This document shows, one piece after another, positions 25,882 to 33,564 of a DNA stretch of 64,000 bases. Source of the DNA: Bacteroidaceae bacterium. Its GTDB lineage: Bacteria > Bacteroidota > Bacteroidia > Bacteroidales > Bacteroidaceae. The notes beneath the pieces are model-generated. The model was not told the origin of the DNA. It worked only from the letters and a program-made list of their open reading frames with translations, and did no database searches. The position numbers and the translations under genes are program-made. Position 1 is the first letter of the stretch, and each line of letters begins with the position of its first letter. The stretch is from NCBI GenBank assembly GCA_017645305.1, contig JAGCPD010000032.1:1-64000 (forward strand), in the 5' to 3' direction.

Positions 25882-27825
25882 TTATGAATTACGTTCCAGT
25901 TCTTCCATTGCCTTTTCCCACTCATCTTCCGCTTCGGCAAGCTGGACTTTCATACGGCCGTGCTTCTCGTACAGACCCATATCGGCACTGCCTTCTGGAG
26001 TTGAAAGCTGTTCCTCCAGAATCTTAACGGCAGCCTCCAGTTGGGACACACGTTCCTCTGCCTCCTGAACCGCTTTTTCCAGTTTTTTCTTCAGACGCGA
26101 AGCGGCTTTCTGCTGCTCGTATGAAAGCGCAGATTCTCTCTGAATTCCAGTCTTTTCAGTATTTTCCGAAACGTTTCCCTGACGCATCAGAATTGAACTG
26201 TTAAGTTCACTAAGTTCATTTATCTTTTTGGTTTTCAAGAAGTCATAAATTCCGCCCAGATGTTCCTTTACCTTTCCGTCGGCAAATTCATAGACCTTCT
26301 CAACCAGACCGTCAAGGAACTCGCGGTCATGACTTACCAGAATTACAGTCCCCTCAAAATCACGTATGGCATCTTTCAGAACATCCTTGCTGCGCATATC
26401 AAGGTGGTTGGTAGGTTCGTCCAAAATCAGACAGTTCACAGGTTCCAGCAATAGCTTTATCATAGCCAGACGTGTACGCTCCCCGCCAGAGAGGAACTTT
26501 ACCTTCTTATCGCTTGCTTCACCGCCAAACATAAAGGCACCAAGGATGTCTCGGATGCGCAGTCGCATATCGCCCTTTGCCACACGGTCTATCGTGTCAA
26601 AGACGGTTATTTCACCATCCAGCAACTGCGCCTGGTTCTGTGCAAAATAACCTATCTGCACGTTATGGCCTATGGTTAGCTTACCGTCGTAGGGAATCTG
26701 ACCCATAATACATTTTACCAGCGTGGTCTTACCCTCACCGTTACGTCCCACAAAGGCAACCTTTTCACCACGCTTGATGGTAAGGTTCACGTTGTTGAAA
26801 ACCACATGCCCGTCATAGCTTTTGGCCGTATCCTCACAGATAATGGGGTAATCACCGCTACGGACGGAGCACTTGAACTTAAGGTGCAAGGTCGAATTGT
26901 CCACCTCATCCACCTCTATGGGAACAATCTTCTCAAGCTGCTTAATACGGCTCTGTACCTGAATGGCTTTTGTTGCCTGATAGCGGAAACGGTCTATGAA
27001 AACCTTGATGTCCTCAATCTCCTTCTGTTGGTTCTCGTATGCCCTGAGCTGCTGCTCCCTGCGTTCTGCGCGCAAAACCACATACTCGTCGTACTTTACT
27101 TTGTAATCATAAATTTTTCCGCAACTGATTTCCAGCGTCCGGTTGGTGACATTATTGATAAAGGCACGGTCATGACTTACCAGCACGACGGCTCCTGCAC
27201 GGGTGCTTAGGAACTGCTCCAGCCATTGGATGCTCTCAATGTCCAGATGGTTGGTCGGCTCGTCAAGCAATAGGACATCCGGGTGCAGAAGCAACAGCTT
27301 AGCCAGTTCAATGCGCATACGCCATCCGCCGGAAAACTCGCTGGTAGGACGGTCGAAGTCCTCTCTTCTGAAGCCCAGTCCTTGCAGGGTCCGTTCCAAC
27401 TCAGCATGATAATTCATACCTCCCATCATCTGGAAATGCTCGTTCAAATGAGTAAAGCGCTCCACCAGTTGCATATACTCCTCGCTCTCATAGTCGGTAC
27501 GCTCGGCCAACTGATTATTCAGATTTGCAATCTCGTCCTGTATTTCGTGTATATGCGCAAAAGCCTTTTCCGTCTCCTCACGTACCGAACATTCGTCAGA
27601 CAGTACCATTACCTGAGGCAGATAGGCAATGCTGGTGTCACGCGGAACAGAAACCGTCCCGCTTGTCGGTTCCTGCAATCCTGCTATTATCTTAAGCATT
27701 GTACTCTTGCCCGCACCGTTCTTGCCGACCAAAGCTATGCGGTCCTTGTCGTTTATAACATAACTGACATCGCTAAACAGAGGTCGGGCACTGAATTCAA
27801 CGCGCAAATTGTCGATAGAAATCAT
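25882..27825 (-). CDS. ABC-F family ATPase (Uup/YdiF-like)
   Basis: 647 residues with two ABC ATPase domains and no membrane segments. The first has GKNGAGKSTM, FSGGWRMRIELAKLL and LLLDEPTNHLD; the second GRNGEGKTTL, LSGGERTRLAMIKLL and LILDEPTNHLD. The two are joined by a charged linker (KVKYDEYVVLRAERREQQ), and a coiled-coil C-terminal segment (RLKKKLEKAVQEAEERVSQL) follows. ABC-F proteins act on ribosomes, in translation rescue or antibiotic protection; this long form with a C-terminal coiled coil is closer to Uup/YdiF than to a resistance factor. A TACCTTTG box at 27848-27855 lies just upstream. Confidence 0.93.
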   Translation of the reverse strand: MISIDNLRVEFSARPLFSDVSYVINDKDRIALVGKNGAGKSTMLKIIAGLQEPTSGTVSVPRDTSIAYLPQVMVLSDECSVREETEKAFAHIHEIQDEIANLNNQLAERTDYESEEYMQLVERFTHLNEHFQMMGGMNYHAELERTLQGLGFRREDFDRPTSEFSGGWRMRIELAKLLLLHPDVLLLDEPTNHLDIESIQWLEQFLSTRAGAVVLVSHDRAFINNVTNRTLEISCGKIYDYKVKYDEYVVLRAERREQQLRAYENQQKEIEDIKVFIDRFRYQATKAIQVQSRIKQLEKIVPIEVDEVDNSTLHLKFKCSVRSGDYPIICEDTAKSYDGHVVFNNVNLTIKRGEKVAFVGRNGEGKTTLVKCIMGQIPYDGKLTIGHNVQIGYFAQNQAQLLDGEITVFDTIDRVAKGDMRLRIRDILGAFMFGGEASDKKVKFLSGGERTRLAMIKLLLEPVNCLILDEPTNHLDMRSKDVLKDAIRDFEGTVILVSHDREFLDGLVEKVYEFADGKVKEHLGGIYDFLKTKKINELSELNSSILMRQGNVSENTEKTGIQRESALSYEQQKAASRLKKKLEKAVQEAEERVSQLEAAVKILEEQLSTPEGSADMGLYEKHGRMKVQLAEAEDEWEKAMEELERNS

Positions 27826-27847
27826 CCGCTATATTTAATTTTGCGGT

Positions 27848-27855
27848 CAAAGGTA
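27848..27855 (-). promoter_or_regulatory. -7 box for ABC-F gene
   Basis: Minus-strand TACCTTTG, 23 nt before the start codon at 27825. Confidence 0.55.
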
Positions 27856-27919
27856 TAAAATTTTTGCCATTTTATGACTATATTTTACAAAATATAAGCA
27901 CTGGAATAGTATTTTTCTT

Positions 27920-27927
27920 TATCTTTG
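27920..27927 (+). promoter_or_regulatory. -7 box for BspA-like lipoprotein
   Basis: TATCTTTG on the plus strand. If used, the transcript has a leader of about 185 nt made mainly of micro-repeats and a G+C-richer imperfect hairpin region (27970-28045). Confidence 0.5.
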
Positions 27928-27944
27928 TACATCCAATGCGGAAA

Positions 27945-28075
27945 GTGAAGAGTGAAAAGTGAAAAGTGAAGGCTGCGATTGAGCGAGAGGAGAGCTAAGC
28001 TTGCTTAAGCTATTCCGAGCGTAAGCAGGCTCGACCGCAGGTCAAAAGTGAAAAATGAAAAATGAAAAGTGAAAT
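27945..28075 (+). repeat. Intergenic micro-repeat tract
   Basis: Runs of GTGAAAAGTGAA and AAATGAAAAATGAAAAGTG flank a 70-bp segment with short inverted repeats (GAGCTAAGC / GCTTAAGCT; GAGCGTAAGC). The same words occur at 11876-11905, 23773-23797, 30618-30650 and 48128-48150. Confidence 0.6.
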
Positions 28076-28117
28076 TGGCATAAGCTTAACGTCTAACAAA
28101 TAAATAACCACACAAAG

Positions 28118-28972
28118 ATGAAAGTAAAGTATTATCTGCTTAGCATTACCGTTATGGGTATGCTCACAGCATGTTCCGGAGAAAAGAAAGAGGGTTCTGA
28201 TACCACAGCCTCAACAGAAAAGAAAGTCGAGGCCGACCAGCCTACCGGCGATGTGTTTATCTACACCTCAGAGCACAGGCACGAAAAAACACAGCCCGAC
28301 AAGGCAAAGGTTCTCATCAGCAAGAAACTGGGAAGTATCAATACCAACGAATTCAAGGGGAACACCACGATGGAAGAGATATGGATAGGCGAACAGGTAC
28401 AGCACATTGCCGCCGGAGCCTTCGAGGGTTGTACCAATCTTAAGAAACTGCATATTGCAGGTCCCCTTCCCGTTATCAACGACGGTGCATTTGTTGGTTG
28501 CTCTGCCCTGGAAGAACTTCATGGCGACGTTTATACCATTGGTGTAGATGGATTCAAGGGTTGCACCTCCCTTAAGAGCGTTATTTTAGGCGAACATGCC
28601 TACTGGATTCGCGTCGGTGCATTCGAGGGTTGCAAGAACCTAAAGAAAATCATCCTTGCCGACACCATGAGCAAGCTCGAGGACGGTGCTTTCGAGGGTT
28701 GTACTGCTTTGGAGGAACTCAGTATTCCCAACGACTTCAAGAACCGTATGTTTGGTATGCTCCCCAATCAGGCCAACCTCCGCAAGGTTTACCTGCTCAC
28801 CACCGAATTCTATCCCGTTCCCAAGAACTGCCAGCCTAACAAGCAGTGTACGCTCTATGTTCCCGATGCATTCCTGAAGCAGTTCCAGGGCGACGAGCAG
28901 TGGAGCCAGTTTGGCAGCATAGTTCCCATGAGCAAGAGCCAGTACTACTCTGCCGAAGGATTCCTGAAATAA
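28118..28972 (+). CDS. BspA-like leucine-rich repeat lipoprotein
   Basis: A 284-residue surface lipoprotein. Signal peptide with lipobox LTAC (Cys19), then a charged Ser/Thr/Lys linker. Residues about 85-215 hold five LRR_5-type repeats of 23-24 residues (AGAFEGCTNLKKLHI, DGAFVGCSALEEL, DGFKGCTSLKSVIL, GAFEGCKNLKKIIL, DGAFEGCTALEEL). BspA-type proteins of oral Bacteroidota bind host matrix or other bacteria, but this copy is short and may have another partner. A 12-bp-stem hairpin follows the stop at 29028-29056. Confidence 0.85.
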   Translation: MKVKYYLLSITVMGMLTACSGEKKEGSDTTASTEKKVEADQPTGDVFIYTSEHRHEKTQPDKAKVLISKKLGSINTNEFKGNTTMEEIWIGEQVQHIAAGAFEGCTNLKKLHIAGPLPVINDGAFVGCSALEELHGDVYTIGVDGFKGCTSLKSVILGEHAYWIRVGAFEGCKNLKKIILADTMSKLEDGAFEGCTALEELSIPNDFKNRMFGMLPNQANLRKVYLLTTEFYPVPKNCQPNKQCTLYVPDAFLKQFQGDEQWSQFGSIVPMSKSQYYSAEGFLK

Positions 28973-29027
28973 TAACATTTGCAACATCATTCGTAGTAAA
29001 GAGTTAAGGCTCTTTCAAAATAAAGTG

Positions 29028-29056
29028 AACCCCAGAAGTTGAATACTTCTGGGGTT
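29028..29056 (+). terminator. Hairpin terminator after BspA-like gene
   Basis: AACCCCAGAAGT pairs perfectly with ACTTCTGGGGTT around a 5-nt loop, followed by a T-rich TATTATGT. It probably works for the plus-strand gene and may also act on the opposite strand. Confidence 0.75.
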
Positions 29057-29078
29057 TATTATGTATGTACATCACCGT

Positions 29079-29252
29079 TTATAAGTCTTCTTCCTTCAAT
29101 TCCTTAAATATCTCTTCCAGGATGTTTTCCTGCAGATATTGTCGCTTTGCCCTCAGGGGGCAAACACGCACGGCTTTTCCAAAGCTTCCATTAGAAACAA
29201 AATCTGTAATACTACAAATATCTCCGATTTTACGATTTGTCCATCCTTTCTT
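29079..29252 (-). pseudogene. Possible HsdS (type I restriction specificity) remnant
   Basis: An open stretch of 57 codons without a clear start, lying directly downstream of the Fic gene. It begins KKGWTNRKIGDICSITDF, which resembles the opening of type I restriction specificity subunits, and ends with an unrelated-looking basic and acidic tail (EEIFKELKEEDL). fic is often found beside hsdS in Bacteroidales restriction loci. I read it as a fused remnant; similarity is from memory and needs a search. Confidence 0.35.
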
Positions 29253-29270
29253 TTATTTCACGTCCTTGCA

Positions 29271-30005
29271 TTAATACTTGATTCTGAAATAGTCGAGTAT
29301 GGCTTTATAGCTGTCCTGTGCAGAGAGGCAGGTGTCTGTAAGATAACCATCGATATGCCCCCACTCACGCAGGCCACGATAATAGAACATCTTCAATTCA
29401 TCGGTGATGATAAAGGGAACGACACCACTACGCAGGCACTCTTTAAACATGACGAGACGCCCTACGCGACCATTGCCGTCTTGGAACGGGTGTATCTTCT
29501 CGAAACGGACATGAAAATCGAGGATGTCTTCTAACGTGTGCTGCTGCTTGGAATTGTAGTTTTCTATCAGCCGCAGCATACTTTCTTGCACACGTTCTGG
29601 CTTACATGTTTTCTCGCCGCCCACTTCATTAGGAAGTCGTTTGTAGTCGCCTACGGCAAACCAGTCCTTGCGGCTGTCGGATGTGCCTGATTTCAAGATG
29701 CCATGCAGCGTCTTCACCAGTTCTTCCGAAAGCTGTTCTTCTGCTTTATCGATGATCAGGTCGATGCAACGAAAATGGTTCACCGTCTCTATGATATCAT
29801 TCACGTTCACAGTCTCGTCGGTATTCACACCAATGGTATTCGTCTCAAAGATATAACGTGTCTGGTCGTGCGTCAGACGACTGCCTTCGATATGGTTCGA
29901 GTTATAGGTCAGATCTATCTGTGTTTTGTGATAGATACAGCCTTTCATCTTCATCTCTTTCTGTTCGTGAAGGGCTGCAAGCAGCGGTGTTATATGTTCT
30001 TCCAT
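29271..30005 (-). CDS. Fic domain protein, self-inhibited class
   Basis: A 244-residue Fic protein. The active-site loop is HPFQDGNGR near residues 172-180, the canonical HPFx[D/E]GNGR that transfers AMP (or another nucleotide) to a target hydroxyl. Near the N-terminus, S36-N-H-I-E40-G41 matches the inhibitory [S/T]xxxE[G/N] helix, so the enzyme is likely autoinhibited (class II). No separate antitoxin is needed or visible. The neighbours are decayed fragments (29079-29252 and 30022-30107), suggesting a former restriction or accessory island. The target is unknown. Confidence 0.92.
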   Translation of the reverse strand: MEEHITPLLAALHEQKEMKMKGCIYHKTQIDLTYNSNHIEGSRLTHDQTRYIFETNTIGVNTDETVNVNDIIETVNHFRCIDLIIDKAEEQLSEELVKTLHGILKSGTSDSRKDWFAVGDYKRLPNEVGGEKTCKPERVQESMLRLIENYNSKQQHTLEDILDFHVRFEKIHPFQDGNGRVGRLVMFKECLRSGVVPFIITDELKMFYYRGLREWGHIDGYLTDTCLSAQDSYKAILDYFRIKY

Positions 30006-30021
30006 ACTTTTTTGTTTCGTT

Positions 30022-30107
30022 TATTTCATCATCACCATTATTTCGTCAATAAGAGCCTTGTTCTCGTTGTTGACATCTTCCTCCGTAAACTATCTCAAAT
30101 CACCCAT
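30022..30107 (-). pseudogene. Short degenerate frame upstream of fic
   Basis: Starting at ATG 30107 the frame reads MGDLR, meets TAG (30090-30092), then continues as an acidic helix-like stretch (FTEEDVNNENKALIDEIM) to a stop at 30022. A -7 box TATATTTG (minus, 30144-30151) lies upstream. The open tail looks coding, so this may be a small gene broken by one stop. Weak evidence. Confidence 0.25.
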
Positions 30108-30159
30108 ACATTCATTCTCTATAAGGGGATGCTATTTCGTCTGCAAATATAGCATTTTT

Positions 30160-30730
30160 TTTTGAATTCTCATACATCTGGTCAACAAAATCACCTCATT
30201 TTTACACCAAAAATAACCATTTTTGCAGCTGGAATCATGGATTCTAATTGAGGCAAGCACATTGTTATCGCACCTAAGATATTCAATATCAAGCACATAC
30301 AATAACACAGCGGTCAAGATGGTCATTTGGTCATTTGTCATTTTCGTTTTGAAAGTGCTGTCATTTGCTCACTATATATAAATATAGAATATTTATATTA
30401 TAGTGGCGGTTTTGACAATGTTTGTTTTCGATTTTGACAAATGACCAAATGACCGCGTCAAAAAAAAATGTGAAAAAAGTTTGTCATTTATTTGTGAACC
30501 GCAATGGCAATGTCATACCTTGGCAATGTGAAAAGATAAGGGTTGCAGATGCGGCCCCTAAGGAAAAAATTTGCGGCACTTAAGGGGCGCAAAATTTCCC
30601 CTTGCTGGGGGGAATTTAAATGAAAAGTGAAAGAGTGAAAAGTGAAAAATGAGAATAAGAGAAAATGTTTGACAGGCGTTAGACGTTAGGCATTAGACTT
30701 TAGACTTTCGCTAAACACTAACCGCTAAAC
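30160..30730 (+). repeat. Structured non-coding element, copy B
   Basis: Homologue of 11390-11970. The outer hairpin is a perfect 20-bp stem (30321-30340 with 30435-30454) built on GGTCATTT units, where copy A uses TGTGACAGT units. The inner AT palindrome is 30370-30404. Downstream it keeps GATAAGGGTTGCAGATGCGGC and the AAATTT-CCCC hairpin words. The -7 box here is degenerate (TACCTTGG at 30516-30523) although TTTG at 30491-30494 is well placed. No convincing ORF. Confidence 0.8.
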
Positions 30731-30774
30731 AAAAGAAGGTCGACAATAAAAATAAAATTTTATTTTGTATTGTG

Positions 30775-30868
30775 CTCGCTTAATCGTAACTTTGGCTAAC
30801 GCCGAAATTACTTTCACTCGGAAAAGTTCAAATAAATTTGGCTTTTCACTCGCTTAATCGTAACTTTG
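30775..30868 (+). promoter_or_regulatory. Tandem promoter cassette (two units) before DUF4832 gene
   Basis: CTCGCTTAATCGTAACTTTG occurs at 30775-30794 and again at 30849-30868, period 74 bp. The second has TTTG (30837-30840), a 20-nt spacer and TAACTTTG (30861-30868), an ideal match to the Bacteroidota consensus. The intervening sequence contains CTCGGAAAAGTTCAAATAAA, shared with the cassettes before hisH. Confidence 0.75.
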
Positions 30869-30888
30869 CAATGCAAAAACACAGGAAA

Positions 30889-32373
30889 ATGATACAGAAC
30901 AGGAAATGGACATCGTGGGCCCTCATGCTATTGTTGCTGCTAAGTATGGCAGTCAAGGGACAGACGTGGCAAAGCGTGGAACTGAAAAGGCAGATAACGC
31001 ACCCGCAACCAATGACGGGACTGGTGCTGTGGCCCGAACAGGCTGCAAAACGGAATGCCACATACGGCAAGAGCATTCAGCTGGAATTCTCGTATTGCCT
31101 GCCCTGTAAGGTTGTTAAGGGATGTTCCGAGGACGGCACAATAGAATATGACTGGAGCAGTTTTGACAAGCTGCTGAATGAGGTGGCAGAGCGCGGACAC
31201 CAGTTGGTGGTGCGATTCAGGTATGAATATCCGTCAGGTACTGATGTGGACGGACAGAAGGGCACCACAGCCGTGCCAGCATACATAAAGGAACGCAGCG
31301 ACTACAACGAGACTTATAACGCCAACCCCAGCGGCGACGGACCTACCTACTATGCCGACTGGAGCAATGCGGAACTGCAACGGTTTACCCTTCAATTCTA
31401 CACCGATTTTGCCCAGCGCTATGCCCACGACCCACGCATTGCTTTCCTGGAGGTAGGCTTCGGACACTGGTCAGAATACCACATTTACGGCACCAAGCTG
31501 CAGTTAGGTGTCAACTTCCCTGCCAAAACATTTCAGAAGAGATTCTTCCAGCACATGAAAAGAATTGCCGACGGTCTGCCCTGGCTGGTGTCGATAGATG
31601 CCGGTGATGAGACCTACTCGCCTGTAGCAGCGGATAACACCCTGATGAACATTCAGTTTGGTCTCTTTGACGACTCGTTCATGCACGAGACTCACGAGAT
31701 TGGCACAAATGACGGCTACAACGAGAAATGCTGGAATGCCATAGGGAAAGGGACACGCTGGAAGAAGGGTGTCTGCGGCGGTGAAGTCAGTTACTATACG
31801 AGCAGCGACCAGAAGAACTTCCTGAACCCGGCAGGTATGTACGGCCACACGTGGGAGGAGCAGGCTGCCAAGTACCACATTTCATTTATGATAGCCAATG
31901 ATGCACCCGGCAGCACCTACGGGACAGCTCGCAGGTTCCGTGAAGCATCTATGGCCACAGGCTACCGGATAGCCGTCAAAGAATGCAAGACCGACGGCAC
32001 CACTACCCGACTGCTGGTGACCAATGAGGGCATTGCACCGCTTTATCGAGATGCCTGGTTTGCAATCGGTGAAGTCAGGGCCGACAAATCACTCTGCGGC
32101 CTGCTTCCCAGTAACGAAATGTGGGTGGAGATTGCTGCTACACCTACAGCAGACGGAAGCGACATACACATTGTCAGCGACTATATTCTGCCTGAGCAGG
32201 AAATAGAGTTCAATGCCGACATAGAGGGTGAGACTGCCATTCCGTCGGCAAGTGCCTCAGCGGGAAAAACAACGTATTACAATTTAGCAGGACAGTGCCT
32301 TGACCGTCCTGCTCATGGGGTTACGATAAAGTATGCAGCTAACGTTCAGGGGAGGAAAGTCATTATACCCTGA
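30889..32373 (+). CDS. Secreted DUF4832-type glycoside hydrolase-like protein
   Basis: About 494 residues with a signal peptide (ALMLLLLLSMAVKGQ). The central region looks like a TIM-barrel glycosidase (LVVRFRYEYP, RIAFLEVGFGHWSEYH with a Glu after a strand, WLVSIDAGDETYS, GVCGGEVSYYTS). Residues about 350-450 match the DUF4832 pattern (ATGYRIAVKECK, LLVTNEGIAPLYRDAW). The C-terminus (TYYNLAGQCL ... GRKVIIP) is a degenerate form of the sorting-like tail seen on neighbours. Substrate unknown. The frame is open from 30838, but the promoter at 30837-30868 puts transcription start near 30875, so ATG 30889 is chosen over ATG 30871. Confidence 0.75.
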   Translation: MIQNRKWTSWALMLLLLLSMAVKGQTWQSVELKRQITHPQPMTGLVLWPEQAAKRNATYGKSIQLEFSYCLPCKVVKGCSEDGTIEYDWSSFDKLLNEVAERGHQLVVRFRYEYPSGTDVDGQKGTTAVPAYIKERSDYNETYNANPSGDGPTYYADWSNAELQRFTLQFYTDFAQRYAHDPRIAFLEVGFGHWSEYHIYGTKLQLGVNFPAKTFQKRFFQHMKRIADGLPWLVSIDAGDETYSPVAADNTLMNIQFGLFDDSFMHETHEIGTNDGYNEKCWNAIGKGTRWKKGVCGGEVSYYTSSDQKNFLNPAGMYGHTWEEQAAKYHISFMIANDAPGSTYGTARRFREASMATGYRIAVKECKTDGTTTRLLVTNEGIAPLYRDAWFAIGEVRADKSLCGLLPSNEMWVEIAATPTADGSDIHIVSDYILPEQEIEFNADIEGETAIPSASASAGKTTYYNLAGQCLDRPAHGVTIKYAANVQGRKVIIP

Positions 32374-32388
32374 ACGCTCAATTCCCAA

Positions 32389-32826
32389 CTATTCCATATC
32401 TCCCTCTATAGTCAGACGGGTGACCTCTGAAATAGCATTAGAGCGAATGGTAATGGTTTTCTGGAAATGACCGGGGTACTTGTCGGTACCGTTGTAGGTA
32501 ACATCTATAACACCTGTCTCGCCGGGCTTTATGGGCTCCTTCGTGAAAGTAGGAACCGTGCAACCACAACTGGCAAAAGCCTGATGGATAACAAGGGGAG
32601 CCGTTCCTGTATTGGTAAAGCGGAAACTGCACTTTACGATAGGGTCGTTCTTGCTGAACTTGCCAAAGTTGTAACGCAAGGTGTCGAACTTTATCTCGGC
32701 ATAGTTCTCTGCCCTGGTTGTACCGGTTACCTTAACTTCGCTGGTTTGTACTTTCTGCTTCTGTGTCTGAGCCTCTGCCAAAGATACGGTAAGAAGACAA
32801 AAGGCCATTATTAAGAGTTTTTTCAT
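32389..32826 (-). CDS. DUF1573 secreted protein
   Basis: A 145-residue exported protein. Signal peptide MKKLLIMAFCLLTVSLAEA, then one immunoglobulin-like DUF1573 domain (KFDTLRYNFGKFSKNDP, CSFRFTNTGTAPLVIHQAFASCGCTVP, KPGETGVIDVTYNGTDKYPGHFQKTI). The CGCT motif after 'ASCGCTVP' is the family hallmark and may be a metal or heme-type site in relatives; function is not established. Convergent with the DUF4832 gene, 15 bp apart. TATCTTTG at 32850-32857 (minus) is the likely promoter. Confidence 0.9.
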   Translation of the reverse strand: MKKLLIMAFCLLTVSLAEAQTQKQKVQTSEVKVTGTTRAENYAEIKFDTLRYNFGKFSKNDPIVKCSFRFTNTGTAPLVIHQAFASCGCTVPTFTKEPIKPGETGVIDVTYNGTDKYPGHFQKTITIRSNAISEVTRLTIEGDME

Positions 32827-32849
32827 CTGTCCCTGTTTTTATTTTTCTG

Positions 32850-32857
32850 CAAAGATA
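32850..32857 (-). promoter_or_regulatory. -7 box for DUF1573 gene
   Basis: Minus-strand TATCTTTG, 24 nt before the start codon at 32826. Confidence 0.55.
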
Positions 32858-32932
32858 GTGCGATTTCTTGAAAATACAGTTTGCTAAAACAAGAAAAATG
32901 GCTTCACGACTATATTATTTAAGATATTTTTG

Positions 32933-32940
32933 TACTTTTG
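32933..32940 (+). promoter_or_regulatory. -7 box for ruvC
   Basis: TACTTTTG on the plus strand, 28 nt before the TTG start of ruvC; divergent from the DUF1573 promoter. Confidence 0.55.
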
Positions 32941-32967
32941 CACATTAATTAGACTGTTTAAAAGAAT

Positions 32968-33537
32968 TTGGAAAAGATAATCCTTGGCATAGATCCAGGC
33001 ACCAACATTATGGGGTATGGTGTGCTGAAAGTTGCAGACCGCAAGGTTGATATGCTGGCACTAGGCGTTATAGACCTTAGAAAATACGCTGACCATTACC
33101 TGAAGCTGGGACATATCTTTGAGCGAGTAAGCGGCATCATAGAATCTTATCTGCCTGACGAGATGGCCATAGAAGCCCCATTCTTTGGCAAGAATGTACA
33201 GAGTATGCTGAAATTAGGCAGAGCACAAGGGACTGCAATGGCAGCTGCCATAAACAGGCAGGTTCCTATTACTGAATATGCTCCTACAAAGATAAAAATG
33301 GCTATTACGGGCAATGGAAATGCCAGCAAGGAGCAGGTGGCAGATATGTTACGCCGTATGCTGAAACTGGATGCAAAGGAAATGGGGAAATTCCTTGACG
33401 CAACAGATGCCTTAGGTGCAGCCTATTGTCATTATCTGCAGATGAACCGTCCTCAATCCGACAAGAAATACAAATCCTGGAAAGACTTTGTTGCCAAGAA
33501 CGAAAAAAGGGTAAACCCTCTCTCCACTACCCCCTAA
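32968..33537 (+). CDS. ruvC: Holliday junction resolvase RuvC
   Basis: A 189-residue endonuclease that cuts four-way junctions made by RuvAB. Acidic active-site residues are visible: Asp9 ([12 protein letters not shown]), Glu69 ([11 protein letters not shown]) and the C-terminal pair in [12 protein letters not shown]. The start is TTG at 32968, since no ATG precedes the conserved GIDPGT strand and the promoter box leaves little room for another. Slightly long C-terminal tail ([13 protein letters not shown]). 28 bp upstream of the ABC ATPase gene, likely one transcript. Confidence 0.95.
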   Translation: MEKIILGIDPGTNIMGYGVLKVADRKVDMLALGVIDLRKYADHYLKLGHIFERVSGIIESYLPDEMAIEAPFFGKNVQSMLKLGRAQGTAMAAAINRQVPITEYAPTKIKMAITGNGNASKEQVADMLRRMLKLDAKEMGKFLDATDALGAAYCHYLQMNRPQSDKKYKSWKDFVAKNEKRVNPLSTTP

Positions 33538-33564
33538 GGGAGCACATTAACTAAAAGAAATTAA

